Numbered from the stretch's first letter, positions 25,714-35,069 are shown. The stretch is DNA of 64,000 nt from Leptolyngbyaceae cyanobacterium (GCA_036703985.1 DATNQN010000029.1:1-64000); one strand, 5' to 3'. Notes: generated by a model from the sequence alone, not told the origin. A program made the numbers and translations.

Positions 25714-25738
25714 GGGAATAGGGGCTAGGGGCTAGGGG
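25714..25738 (+). repeat. G-run repeat with quadruplex potential
   Basis: GGG, GGGG, GGGG, GGGG separated by loops of four, three and three bases (AATA, CTA, CTA). It continues as degenerate GGCTA-like heptamers to about 25750. It starts 8 bases upstream of the LapA-like start codon, so the matching mRNA leader is C-rich. Confidence 0.6.
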
Positions 25739-25847
25739 TTAGAGGCTAGGAAAAGAGAAAAACATCGTATGATTAGTATTTTCATCTTTCTCCTTCTCCC
25801 CTGCCTCCTACCATTAGCACTGACGAGAAATTTCAGCTAGAGATGCA

Positions 25848-27287
25848 CTAAGCGGCGACTGGTTCTAACTTGTTAATGGTTTCTTCCATTTTTTCGGCAA
25901 CTTGAGTTAGTTTTTCGGGAGTGTTGGTTTCTATGTAAACCCGCATCAGGGGTTCGGTTCCCGATGGACGCAGTAGCACCCAGCTTCCCTCTTCCAAATA
26001 CAGCTTAATACCGTCTTTGCGTCCGATTTCTTTGACTTTAATGCCTGCCACTTCCGTGGGGGGATTTTTGGTAAAGGAATCGATGACGGCTGCTTTGTGT
26101 GCATCATCTAGATGCAAGTCGAGGCGTTTGTTGTAGAGTGGGCCACCCGCTTCTTTGATGGCTTCTTCTACTAACTGGCTGAGGGGTTTGCCTTCATAAG
26201 CGATCGCTTCTGCGACTAGCATATCTGCCAAAACCCCGTCTTTTTCGGGAATATGGCCGATAATACTCAAACCGCCGGATTCTTCGCCACCGATCAGCAC
26301 TTGGGTTTCGCGCATTTTCTCGCCGATGTACTTAAAGCCTACGGCTGTTTCGTATAGTTGCAAACCGTACTTGGCAGCAAGATTATCTAGCAGGTGAGTG
26401 GTAGCGACAGTCCGCACGATCGCACCTGTTTTGCCTTTATTCTTAACTAAGTGACGCGCCAGCAGTAGCAACACCGTATTGGGGGTGAGGACGTTACCCT
26501 GTTCGTCTACGATACCAAAGCGATCGCTATCTCCATCCGTCGCCAAACCCAAATCCGCGCTATCTTTTTTGACTGCTTCCACCAGTTCCGTTAGTTGTTC
26601 TCCCTTCGGTTCTGGCATTCCGCCGCCAAACAACACATCCCGGTAAGTGTGGAATGTCTCCGTATCGCAACCGCACTCTAGCAACACCGTATCCAAGTAG
26701 CCGCGAGAAGTGGAGTACAAAGCATCGTACTTCACCTTTAACTTGGCGCTGCGAATCCTTTCTACATCTAGCAAAGTGTAGATAAATTCCAGATAAGCGG
26801 GTTTGGGGTCAAAGGTGGAAATCCGATCGGAGTTGTTACCCTTCGGCGGTTCATCAGTAGCGCTTTCAATATTTGCTACAATCGTATCCGTAATTTCCGG
26901 TGTTGCTGGGCCTGCATAATCCGGGATGTACTTGATGCCGCAATAGGGTGCTGGGTTGTGGGAAGCTGTGAACATCAGCGCCCCTGCCGAGTTCAAATGC
27001 TTGGCATTGTAAGCAATTACCGGAGTCGGGCAGTCGCGATCGACAATTTTTACCGTCCAACCTTGGTCTGCCAAAATTTGGGCAGCAGTGCGGGCAAATT
27101 GGTCGGCCAAAAAGCGAGTATCGTATGCTACTAGAACGGGTCGATCTTTAGAGTAAGCCGTTTCTAAATAACTGGCGATCGCTCGCGTTACCTTACAAAC
27201 ATTCGCAAACGTGAAATCATCGGCGATAATTCCACGCCATCCGTCAGTACCAAACTTGATCTGGTTCGAGTTGCTGCTAGCACTCAT
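25848..27287 (-). CDS. Phosphoglucomutase/phosphomannomutase family protein
   Basis: A 479-residue alpha-D-phosphohexomutase that moves phosphate between C1 and C6 of hexoses through a phosphoserine. All four signatures are present: FGTDGWRG near the start, the active serine in TASHNPAPYCGIKY, the magnesium loop DGDSDRFG, and the sugar loop GGEESGGL; the phosphate-binding RPSGTEPLMRVY closes the protein. Substrate preference (glucose, mannose or glucosamine) cannot be fixed by eye. GTG at 27296 is possible, but ATG at 27287 follows a GGGAG sequence at good spacing. It would feed glycogen and sugar-nucleotide synthesis. Confidence 0.92.
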   Translation of the reverse strand: MSASSNSNQIKFGTDGWRGIIADDFTFANVCKVTRAIASYLETAYSKDRPVLVAYDTRFLADQFARTAAQILADQGWTVKIVDRDCPTPVIAYNAKHLNSAGALMFTASHNPAPYCGIKYIPDYAGPATPEITDTIVANIESATDEPPKGNNSDRISTFDPKPAYLEFIYTLLDVERIRSAKLKVKYDALYSTSRGYLDTVLLECGCDTETFHTYRDVLFGGGMPEPKGEQLTELVEAVKKDSADLGLATDGDSDRFGIVDEQGNVLTPNTVLLLLARHLVKNKGKTGAIVRTVATTHLLDNLAAKYGLQLYETAVGFKYIGEKMRETQVLIGGEESGGLSIIGHIPEKDGVLADMLVAEAIAYEGKPLSQLVEEAIKEAGGPLYNKRLDLHLDDAHKAAVIDSFTKNPPTEVAGIKVKEIGRKDGIKLYLEEGSWVLLRPSGTEPLMRVYIETNTPEKLTQVAEKMEETINKLEPVAA

Positions 27288-27721
27288 TTGCGCCACTCCC
27301 TCTCAATTCACCATCCATAGTACTAGCAAGCAAGTCATTCGATTTTAGATTTTCAATTTTCGATCGAACAATTGACCGAACCGATCGATCTGGATTGGCG
27401 GCATCTATTTTAGCGTTTACTCAGCAGTCACAGCCCAGTTGCTTGAGTAATTGTGCTGAGAGTTCCGTTAAAATACGATACTAAGGTTAAAGATTTTAAA
27501 CAAAAAGTTTTACTTTTACGCGAAAATACAGCATACTTTATTACCATACCTCGTTAAGATTCAGTAAAATTTATTCCCTGTTTACAAATTTTTCACTAAG
27601 ACCCGCGATAGAGATTCGGATAAAGCGGTTTTTGGCTTTTAATCAGTTTAAACATCCAAAAATAGGCTCTTATCTCTTTATCAATTGATTTTGTGCTTTT
27701 TTCTCAATTTTTTATAAAACG
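27288..27721. other. Divergent intergenic region, no gene seen
   Basis: About 430 bases between divergent genes, AT-rich towards the right end. No ORF, RNA or clear repeat recognised. Promoters for the phosphohexomutase and the next unknown gene should lie here. Confidence 0.5.
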
Positions 27722-28771
27722 ATGACTCACTCCCCGGCATCTACAACGGCGAAAGTTCAGTTTTCTCAACCCTCCAGTTCCCCAACTGAAGCATTTGAAT
27801 CGAAACTTCATTCTCTAGCAGTTTTATGGGCGCGGAAATACTATCTTTCCGTATCTTCTGCTAATGATGACCTGTCAATTTCCGCCGACGAAAGTGCGAT
27901 CGAAGTTGATTCTTTGCCCGGTCGCGCTCGCACGGCTGAGAAATTATTACAAAATTTAACCTTAGCTAGCGCCCAAGCTTGGTCTTTTACGGAAACTCTT
28001 CTTTCCGAGGAAATTCGCCGCCACGGTATTAACCCCGAATTAATCAATCCTTTGCAGATTGCGGCGGATACGCGCCATTTATTTGAAAAAGCGTTAGATG
28101 GTTATGCTAATGGTTTTCCACCAGCACGCTTATCCGTAATTTTGGGTAGAGATTGCGGTAAAGTACGGCAAAAATATACAGCAGAAGACCCCCGCGCGAT
28201 CGGCTTTGTCAGTATGCAGTTCCATTACACCGGACAAAAGTTGCTCGAATGGCTTTCTGCATCAGAAAAAGAGCTATTCGCACCTTACTTGAAGGTAATG
28301 GATGATCATATGTATATGCCCCTGCAAGCTTCTTATGAAGCAGCGGCTAATCATGACGAACATTCTCCGGTATTAATTGCCGTTCAAAAACTGCTACCGA
28401 TCAGTACGAGAATTGCTCATGCCGTTTACGATCGCGTTTCTCGTCAGCATCCCAGTTACCACAGCTATAGTGGCGCACTGACTCAGGAAATAGTCAAAAT
28501 CTCCAGCATCCGGGATGTGGAGATGTTTCAAGTTTATTTGTGTCTGTGCGTTTTAGAAGCCAGCATCGGTTCCGTGCAACAAGAACTGTTTCCTCTATGC
28601 GTAATGTTATACCCTCGTCTGCAAGTTAGCTGGACGTTGGTACAAGAAATGCTGCAAGGGATTTTCTGGGAAATGCACGGTCAGTTACCGTTAGAATACG
28701 TAGCCATTTTTCTACCCTACTTACGTACTTTATCGGAAATGTTTTCTCAATCGGTATTTCGCGATAAATGA
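27722..28771 (+). CDS. Conserved-looking cytoplasmic protein of unknown function
   Basis: A 349-residue protein, predicted mostly helical, without signal peptide or membrane segment. A Ser/Thr/Pro-rich leader of about 25 residues is followed by LHSLAVLWARKYYLSV and a C-terminal half rich in aromatic and Leu residues (VEMFQVYLCLCVLEASIGSVQ). I do not recognise a catalytic motif. Codon use is like its neighbours, and the ORF is long and clean, so it is real. A hairpin terminator follows. It stands as a single gene. Confidence 0.75.
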   Translation: MTHSPASTTAKVQFSQPSSSPTEAFESKLHSLAVLWARKYYLSVSSANDDLSISADESAIEVDSLPGRARTAEKLLQNLTLASAQAWSFTETLLSEEIRRHGINPELINPLQIAADTRHLFEKALDGYANGFPPARLSVILGRDCGKVRQKYTAEDPRAIGFVSMQFHYTGQKLLEWLSASEKELFAPYLKVMDDHMYMPLQASYEAAANHDEHSPVLIAVQKLLPISTRIAHAVYDRVSRQHPSYHSYSGALTQEIVKISSIRDVEMFQVYLCLCVLEASIGSVQQELFPLCVMLYPRLQVSWTLVQEMLQGIFWEMHGQLPLEYVAIFLPYLRTLSEMFSQSVFRDK

Positions 28772-28847
28772 CGATCGTAAATTAGGCAGGAAGCTGAAGT
28801 CGAAGATTTTTTACCAAATCCCACTTAAAATACCCCTTTGATTCTTT

Positions 28848-28872
28848 AGTCCGCGTAGGCGGACTTTGTTTG
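28848..28872 (+). terminator. Terminator after the unknown gene
   Basis: AGTCCGC (28848-28854) and GCGGACT (28859-28865) with a four-base loop, followed by TTGTTTGT. The same hairpin word is common between genes in cyanobacteria. Confidence 0.65.
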
Positions 28873-28911
28873 TATAGTCGCAGTTTCAACCGCCTTTGTA
28901 TAGAGAGGGAT

Positions 28912-28980
28912 AAAAACCGAGTTTCTTGGCAAGAAAAAAACCCGGTTTGTCAGGTCTTGTTGAGAATAGTGCAAGACCTG
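28912..28980. repeat. Imperfect AACCSRGTTTCTT palindrome plus a second inverted repeat
   Basis: ACCGAGTTTCTT and AAGAAAAAAACCCGGTTT form an imperfect hairpin belonging to the family seen at 45528, 48559, 52021 and 52174. Next to it CAGGTCTTG (28951-28959) and CAAGACCTG (28972-28980) form a second stem. Confidence 0.55.
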
Positions 28981-28982
28981 AG

Positions 28983-29234
28983 TTAATCCTTGTTTGAGTT
29001 CAGATATGTCATCTGGCTGACGGCAAGAGCTTCCCTTGGGCCATCTTCACCTTCAATTTCCTTCAAGATCCAAACAGGCCACAAAGCGGCGATCCAAAGT
29101 TTAGTAGAGCTTTTGAACAAAAGCTTGTTATTAGAACGAGAAATAGAGTTGCGATCGCCCAAGGAGGCGAAATAACAAATTAACCCGGAAAAAAAGTAAG
29201 CTGTTGCTGAAGATGCTAATACTAATACTGTCAT
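28983..29234 (-). CDS. Possible small membrane protein
   Basis: An 83-residue product starting at ATG 29234, which has GGGACG just upstream; the frame also opens earlier at TTG 29288. It has a hydrophobic first segment (TVLVLASSATAYFFSGLICYF), a polar middle, then a shorter hydrophobic WIAALWPVWILKE and an acidic tail. No family recognised. Unlike the shadow ORFs, its amino-acid make-up looks like a protein, but it may still be spurious. Confidence 0.4.
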   Translation of the reverse strand: MTVLVLASSATAYFFSGLICYFASLGDRNSISRSNNKLLFKSSTKLWIAALWPVWILKEIEGEDGPREALAVSQMTYLNSNKD

Positions 29235-29749
29235 CGTCCCTGGTTTGAAGTTATCGAAACAAGTTAACCAAAGCTTTCGTTCCAGCAAAGTTCTAGATGC
29301 AGCCCTGATAGAAATTTAATTCTATCCGGTAATTTCGGCAGAAAGAATGTAGTGTCAGACACCTTGTTACCTGCCAATCTACGATCTGGCGATCTTTACT
29401 GGGAAATATAGGATGTTATATTAAAACCTTGGTTTTGGCCTGGTTGTAATATGTAAACTGTTGATAAACTCTAGTAACCTTTTTTACATCGTCTCAGAAT
29501 TAATCAGTAATTCTTTGGACGGCGTTTTATGTGTTTGGCGGTTTTCCTAGAGGAGCCAATCTTAGAATAGGCAATAAATGTGAAAATTTTGTGAAAGATT
29601 CCCGAATTATTTAAAGCAAAGATAAAGTAAAATAGCAAATTTTGTAAAATTTCTGTAAAGATACTTAATTATCTATAACAATTGATTTTAACGGCGTCAC
29701 AAATATTTGCCTCTGACTCGGCTCCTACCAAAATAATCAACTTGAGTTA
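29235..29749. other. 515-base region without a recognised gene
   Basis: AT-rich. Contains AAAACCTTGGTTTT as a small palindrome near 29434. No RNA gene or ORF of weight seen. Confidence 0.5.
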
Positions 29750-30607
29750 TTAGAGTTCGGGGGAAGGCAGGGTAAGGGCTAGCTGATAGATCGGGCGACG
29801 AGGAAGAGATGTCGCTTTTGCCAACTGGCGACTGGCTTCCGATCGAGAAATTCCTCGAGCGAGTAATTGTTGTAATTCAGCTTTGAGCGCTGCTTCTGAG
29901 AGATGGGGCTTTTCTAGCTGAGCCCCTGCTACCACGAGGGTAAATTCCCCTTGAGGTTCTTTTTGAGAGTAATGTTCGATCGCTTCTTTGATGGTTCCCC
30001 GCCAGAATTCTTCGTATAGTTTAGTTAATTCTCGCCCTAGCACGATTTGTCGTTCTTCCCCCAACGTATTGGCTAAATCTTGTAAAGTTTGCTTTAACCG
30101 ATGGGGAGCTTCGTAGAGAATAAAGGTTCGCGATTCGGCTTGTAGAGCTTCTAAGCGATCGCGCCGCTGAGTACCTTTAGCAGCTAAGAAACCTTCAAAC
30201 ACGAATCGATCCGTCGGTAAACCAGCAGCGCTCAATGCTACTATCGCCGCATTGCAACCGGGTATTGGCACGACTTTTATTCCAGCTTCAATACAAGCTG
30301 CCACCAATTCATAGCCCGGATCGGAAATCAGAGGCATTCCCGCATCTGTAACTAAGGCTAGAGACTTCCCTTCAGTCAGCTTTTCAATTAACTCCGGAGT
30401 CCGCTGCTGACGATTGTGTTCGTGGTAACCGATCTGGGGTGTGGCAATCTGAAAATGTTGCAATAGCTTACCAGTGTGGCGCGTATCTTCAGCCGCGATC
30501 GCATCCACCGTTTTTAATATCCTGACCGCCCGAAAAGTCATATCTTCCAAATTACCGATCGGAGTTCCCACCACATAAAGAATGCCTGTTTGTAAAGCGT
30601 CGGACAT
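29750..30607 (-). CDS. rsmI: 16S rRNA (cytidine-1402-2'-O)-methyltransferase
   Basis: A 285-residue SAM-dependent enzyme that methylates the 2'-hydroxyl of C1402 in the ribosomal decoding centre. Family marks: YVVGTPIGNLEDMTFRA at the start, AAEDTRHTGKLLQHF, the SAM loop VTDAGMPLISDPG, and VPIPGCNAAIVALSAAGL. The C-terminal helical domain ends near LPRRPIYQLAL. Length is normal. Single gene; the next gene upstream is the large sensor protein, 94 bases away on the same strand. Confidence 0.95.
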   Translation of the reverse strand: MSDALQTGILYVVGTPIGNLEDMTFRAVRILKTVDAIAAEDTRHTGKLLQHFQIATPQIGYHEHNRQQRTPELIEKLTEGKSLALVTDAGMPLISDPGYELVAACIEAGIKVVPIPGCNAAIVALSAAGLPTDRFVFEGFLAAKGTQRRDRLEALQAESRTFILYEAPHRLKQTLQDLANTLGEERQIVLGRELTKLYEEFWRGTIKEAIEHYSQKEPQGEFTLVVAGAQLEKPHLSEAALKAELQQLLARGISRSEASRQLAKATSLPRRPIYQLALTLPSPEL

Positions 30608-30701
30608 AGGCTAGGGAAAGGGAAAGGGGAAACGGATTAAAAGACGATTATACAGTGGTTTTCTCTCCCTCTGCCTCCTGCCAACAGCCCTTTTCTCTCA
30701 T

Positions 30702-33014
30702 TCAACAGCAGCGTTTTGCCAGCAAACTTTCTTGATAAAGCGAATTTGGTCTAACTTGAAGAGGGCGGGGGGGAGCAATTTCATAACCCTGAACGTAATC
30801 TATGCTAATATCCGCCATTTTTTCCAAAATCATGTGGTTCGCTACAAATTTAGCGATCGTCTGCATACCCATCATGTGGCTAATTTTGTTAATGGTTTTG
30901 ACCATTTCCAAATTAATCGGGTCGTCTAAAACTTTTTTAATCAAATCTCCCGCAATTTTCAAGTAATCGAATGGTAAATCTTTTAGATAGCTAAAAGATG
31001 AAATATTGTTGCCAAAATCATCTAAAGCCGTTTGGCATCCCAAGGTTTTGAGATCGCTTACCAACTTGCTGGTTTTGTTTAGATTAGCTACCGCAACACT
31101 TTCGGTAATTTCAAAGCAAACCGTCTGCGGCCTAATTTGATAAACGGAAAACTGCTCTTTTAAAAAATCAATAAAATCTTTGTCATTAACACTACCTGTA
31201 GAAAGATTGATCGTATATAAAGAATCATTCAATATTTCCATTTCTTGCTGGGCGAGAATGGCAAAGAAATGTCTTATTACCCAACGGTCGATCGTTGGCA
31301 TCAAGCTATAACGTTCGGCAGCCGGCAAAAAAGCCATTGGGGGAATCACATTACCTTTTTGATCGATTAACCGCAGTAATATTTCATAATATGGTTTGAT
31401 ATTTTGCGGAGAACTTAGGGAAACGATCGGTTGATAGTATAGGGAAAACCGATTTTCTGGAAGGGATAATATTTGCGGAGATAGATTTTCTGGTTCTGCT
31501 AAATCTTTTTCACCGATCGCTTGATTGATTTTACTCAACCATTCCCCTTGAGTCTGCTGTTGCGATAATTCTCGCTCGTCTGGTTGATAAACTTGAACGC
31601 GATTTCGTCCGCTGTTTTTCGCTTGATAACAAGCAGCATCGGCGGCATTTAATAATTTTTCTGGATTTTGGAAAGCTCCGTTTCCACAGACATAATAATT
31701 ATTAGCCGTTACCATTCCTATACTGACGCCAATGGTAAAACTTTTATCTTGCCACAGAAAACGAAATGTCTGAACGGCTTCTTTGAGTGAATGAGCAACT
31801 TGCAAAGCTTTGTTGAGAGGGCAATTGTACAGCAGCAATGCAAATTCATCACCGCCTAATCTGGCAATTAAATCGGTTTGACGAATGTGAGTTTGCAATA
31901 AAGTACTGATTTGCCGTAGCAGTTCATCGCCAGCCGCATGACCGCAGGTGTCGTTAACGATTTTGAAGCGATCGAGGTCTAAATAACATAATGTATGTTG
32001 TTGATTTTGCTTTCGGTCGTTGACAACTGCTGCTTCTAGGCGTTGCAGGAATTCGCGACGGTTGATCAGTCCGGTTAGGGCATCGTGAGTAGCTTCCCAG
32101 GTTAGTTGTTCGTTTACTTTGGAGAGAAAGGCAGTTCGTTCTACTACTAAATCTTCTAAGCGTTCTTGATAATTTTGTAATTCTTTTAAAGCTCGTTTGT
32201 GGGCGGTGATATCTTCTACCATGCGAATGCCGAATTGGGGATTACCCTCGCTGTCTCGGACTAAATAACCCGTGACGTGACACCAGAGTAGATGTCCGTC
32301 TTTGCAAAGGTAACGTTTTTCCATTTGGTAGTAGTCTCGTTCCCAATGCAAGTATTCCTGCTCGATTTGACGACGATCGCGCGTTTTGATCGGGGAATGC
32401 CGATCGCCATCTGCATCGGTCGGAAAACTCCAACGCAAACTTTCCGTATAACCCAACATCTGCTGAAGAGCGGGATTTCTGGCTACCGTTTTGCCGGTTA
32501 AGTCGATAATTTCGATCCCTATGCTGGCTCCTTCAAAGATCGATCGGAATTTTGCTTCGCTATCTTTCAAGGCAAGTTCTGCTTGCTGGCGTTCTATCAC
32601 TTCCCGCGCCAGTTTTTCATTCGCGACTTCTAACTCACCGTGGCTGGGAAGGGTGATTGCTTGGGGGATGAGGGGAAATAGTTCTGCTGCCGTGTATAAA
32701 GATAAAACAGCCGTGGCCGCTTTTAAGGTCCCGGATAGCCAATAAATTGGATACCACAACGTCCAAATGTCTACCAAGTGAGTCGTGCCACACAAAACTA
32801 TAAATCCGCCGAACAGCCAAAATAAGGAGGGGAAGGGTAGGTCTTTGCGTTGGGAGATAAAGTAAAGCAACATTAAGGGGATAGAATAGTAGGCGATCGC
32901 AGTCAGCGCATCCGACAAAGCGTGCAGCCAAACTAACCCTGGATTCCACAAGTAGCAGTGACCGTGGGGAATAAAATCTGGTGGCATCAACAAATCCCTT
33001 AACAATTCCTTCAT
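30702..33014 (-). CDS. Membrane sensor with ethylene-receptor-like domain, PAS, GGDEF and EAL domains
   Basis: A 770-residue protein. Residues about 25-125 form three membrane helices matching the ethylene-binding domain of plant ETR1 and Synechocystis Etr1, with the copper/ethylene residues at the same spacing: Asp35, Tyr42, Ile45-Pro46, Cys75 and His79 (FIVLCGTTH). Residues about 150-275 are PAS. GGDEF is intact at 387-391, so c-di-GMP synthesis is likely. The EAL domain starts EIL (Glu544) and keeps FEITES and LDDFG, but the late catalytic Glu of the A-E-G/F-V motif is Lys722 (TIAKFVAN) and KID reads KIA, so phosphodiesterase activity is doubtful. Probably an ethylene- or copper-responsive diguanylate cyclase; the ligand is inferred. 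Confidence 0.88.
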   Translation of the reverse strand: MKELLRDLLMPPDFIPHGHCYLWNPGLVWLHALSDALTAIAYYSIPLMLLYFISQRKDLPFPSLFWLFGGFIVLCGTTHLVDIWTLWYPIYWLSGTLKAATAVLSLYTAAELFPLIPQAITLPSHGELEVANEKLAREVIERQQAELALKDSEAKFRSIFEGASIGIEIIDLTGKTVARNPALQQMLGYTESLRWSFPTDADGDRHSPIKTRDRRQIEQEYLHWERDYYQMEKRYLCKDGHLLWCHVTGYLVRDSEGNPQFGIRMVEDITAHKRALKELQNYQERLEDLVVERTAFLSKVNEQLTWEATHDALTGLINRREFLQRLEAAVVNDRKQNQQHTLCYLDLDRFKIVNDTCGHAAGDELLRQISTLLQTHIRQTDLIARLGGDEFALLLYNCPLNKALQVAHSLKEAVQTFRFLWQDKSFTIGVSIGMVTANNYYVCGNGAFQNPEKLLNAADAACYQAKNSGRNRVQVYQPDERELSQQQTQGEWLSKINQAIGEKDLAEPENLSPQILSLPENRFSLYYQPIVSLSSPQNIKPYYEILLRLIDQKGNVIPPMAFLPAAERYSLMPTIDRWVIRHFFAILAQQEMEILNDSLYTINLSTGSVNDKDFIDFLKEQFSVYQIRPQTVCFEITESVAVANLNKTSKLVSDLKTLGCQTALDDFGNNISSFSYLKDLPFDYLKIAGDLIKKVLDDPINLEMVKTINKISHMMGMQTIAKFVANHMILEKMADISIDYVQGYEIAPPRPLQVRPNSLYQESLLAKRCC

Positions 33015-33250
33015 GTAAATTCGTTTTTTTTAAAGAAACTGTAAAATTTTTCTTTTAACTCTATCTTAAAATGTCTCTTTCTTTTAAGATGTTAAGTCTT
33101 TATACTAGATTGCCAAATAAACTTACTCTAGCTAAATAGCTTTAGATAGATTTTGAAACTCTAACACATCAGTATTTTTACTTTTTCCGATACCCTATAA
33201 GCCATCAATCGGTGAAGGCAAGATTTTTTAAGTCAGGAAAGAGTGAAAAA

Positions 33251-34120
33251 ATGGGAAAAAAGGGATTATTTGTAGGTTTATTAACGTTAGACTTCTTGTA
33301 TCTAACGGCTGATTATCCTAGTAGCAATCAAAAAATTGTAGCGGCTGATTATGCGTTGGCAGCAGGTGGCCCTGCAACTAATGCAGCAGTAGCATTCAGT
33401 TATTTAGGTAATCAAGCCAAGCTGTTAAGCATACTTGGAAATCACCCGGTTACTCAGTTAATCAGAACTGATTTGGAAAGCCATCATGTCACGATCCGAG
33501 ACTTAGATCCTACTCATGTTGAACCACCTTCAGTATCTTCTATCATAGTCACTCAAAATACGGGAGAAAGGGCTGTGATTTCGATCAATGCGGTGAAATA
33601 TCAGGGTCACAAAGATAGTGTTAGTTCAGACATTTTTTATGGGGTCGATATCGTGTTAATGGACGGTCACCAAATAGAAGTCGGTCAAAAAATCGGAGAA
33701 TTAGCAAAATTAAATAATATTCCGGTAGTAGTAGATGGAGGTAGTTGGAAACCGGGATTTGATAAATTATTACCTTTCGTTGATTACGCTGTTTGTTCGG
33801 CTAACTTTTATCCACCGGGATGTCAAAATTCACCAGAGGCGATCGATTATTTGTTATCTGTTGGCATTCCTCACATTGCCATCACAAATGGGGAAAAACC
33901 TATTCAATATATGTTTGAGGGGAAAACAGGATGGATCGAAGTTCCAAAAGTGAAGGTGGTGGATACTCTGGGTGCTGGGGATGTTTTTCACGGTGCTTTC
34001 TGCCATTACATTTTGCAAGATAGTTTTCCGGATGCTTTGCAGGCAGCGACAAAAGTGGCTTCTCGTTCCTGCCAATTTTTTGGCACTCGTCAGTGGATGA
34101 AGATGAAGGATGAAGTGTAA
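33251..34120 (+). CDS. PfkB-family carbohydrate kinase
   Basis: A 289-residue ribokinase-like kinase. The substrate-side GG motif is in ALAAGGPATNAAVAFSYLG, and the catalytic Asp and anion hole are in VDTLGAGDVFHGAF. The frame opens at GTG 33212, but ATG 33251 has AGGAAAGAG upstream and matches the usual family start. The substrate cannot be read from sequence. Its last residues (MKMKDEV) are encoded by a short tandem repeat (34096-34135). The next gene, an IMPase-family phosphatase, starts 46 bases after its stop, so the two may be co-transcribed. Confidence 0.85.
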   Translation: MGKKGLFVGLLTLDFLYLTADYPSSNQKIVAADYALAAGGPATNAAVAFSYLGNQAKLLSILGNHPVTQLIRTDLESHHVTIRDLDPTHVEPPSVSSIIVTQNTGERAVISINAVKYQGHKDSVSSDIFYGVDIVLMDGHQIEVGQKIGELAKLNNIPVVVDGGSWKPGFDKLLPFVDYAVCSANFYPPGCQNSPEAIDYLLSVGIPHIAITNGEKPIQYMFEGKTGWIEVPKVKVVDTLGAGDVFHGAFCHYILQDSFPDALQAATKVASRSCQFFGTRQWMKMKDEV

Positions 34121-34135
34121 AGTGTGAAGTGTGAA
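34096..34135. repeat. Heptamer short tandem repeat at the end of the PfkB gene
   Basis: Two GATGAAG-type units are followed by GTGTAAA, GTGTGAA, GTGTGAA at 34115, 34122 and 34129. The repeat spans the stop codon and sets the last residues of the protein. Confidence 0.7.
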
Positions 34136-34166
34136 CGGCTAAACGTAATATTAAAGGAATGCTAGC

Positions 34167-35069
34167 GTGACGGTACTGACGTATTTGGGCGAAAACCAAT
34201 TTGATGGACTAGAGGAGACTGTAGCGATCGTGCGTTCGATTGCTTGGGGGGCAACGGATATTTTGCGATCGTATTATCGAGGAGAACCCCATACTGGCGA
34301 TTTGGATATCCAAGAGAAAAAAGAAGGGCCAGTCACCGCCGCTGATATAGTAGTCAATCATTATATATTGGACAACTTACAGGCTTCTTTCGGTATGCAA
34401 GAGTTTGGCTATTTAACCGAAGAAACCTATAAATTTAAGTCTCAAGGAGTAATGTCAGAACCATTACCTCAATCTTGGATTTGGATCGTCGATCCTTTGG
34501 ATGGTACGCGAGACTTTATCGATAAAACTGGAGAATATGCAGTTCAGATTGCTTTAACGTATGAAGGCAGTCCGGTGCTGGCAGTGGTAGGATGGCCAGA
34601 AGCAGAAAAGTTGTATTTTGCCACTAAAGGTGGCGGTACGTTTGTGGAAACTCGCGACGGGAATGTAAGCCCAGTAAAGGTTTCAGAACGTAATTCATTG
34701 GCAGATTTAGCGATCGTAGTTAGCCGCACTCACAGAGACGATCGTTTTAACAATCTTTTGGAACAATTGCCTTGCAAAAATAAAAAATATGTGGGTAGCG
34801 TAGGCTGCAAAATCGTCACGATTATAGAACAACAAGCAGATATTTACATCTCTCTTTCGGGGAAATCAGCGCCAAAAGATTGGGATATGGCTGCACCGGA
34901 ACTGATCCTCACCGAAGCTGGTGGCAACTTTACTTATTTAGATGGTTCTGCTTTGAAATACAATCGGGGAGATGTGAATCAGTGGGGTTGCTTGATTGCT
35001 AGTAACGGCAAATGCCACCAGGAATTACTAACTCAAATTCAAGAAAATTTAGCAGAAATAGACAAGTAA
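34167..35069 (+). CDS. Inositol monophosphatase-family (CysQ-like) phosphatase
   Basis: A 300-residue lithium-sensitive-type phosphatase. Metal site residues are visible in order: EGPVTAADIVVNHYI, the glutamate pair at YLTEETY, WIVDPLDGTRDFID (the DPLDGT motif), and KDWDMAAPELILTEAGG. The pattern is close to 3'(2'),5'-bisphosphate nucleotidases (CysQ) and sugar phosphatases of the same fold; I cannot separate them. The start is GTG with AAAGGA upstream. It follows a PfkB kinase on the same strand. Confidence 0.85.
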   Translation: MTVLTYLGENQFDGLEETVAIVRSIAWGATDILRSYYRGEPHTGDLDIQEKKEGPVTAADIVVNHYILDNLQASFGMQEFGYLTEETYKFKSQGVMSEPLPQSWIWIVDPLDGTRDFIDKTGEYAVQIALTYEGSPVLAVVGWPEAEKLYFATKGGGTFVETRDGNVSPVKVSERNSLADLAIVVSRTHRDDRFNNLLEQLPCKNKKYVGSVGCKIVTIIEQQADIYISLSGKSAPKDWDMAAPELILTEAGGNFTYLDGSALKYNRGDVNQWGCLIASNGKCHQELLTQIQENLAEIDK

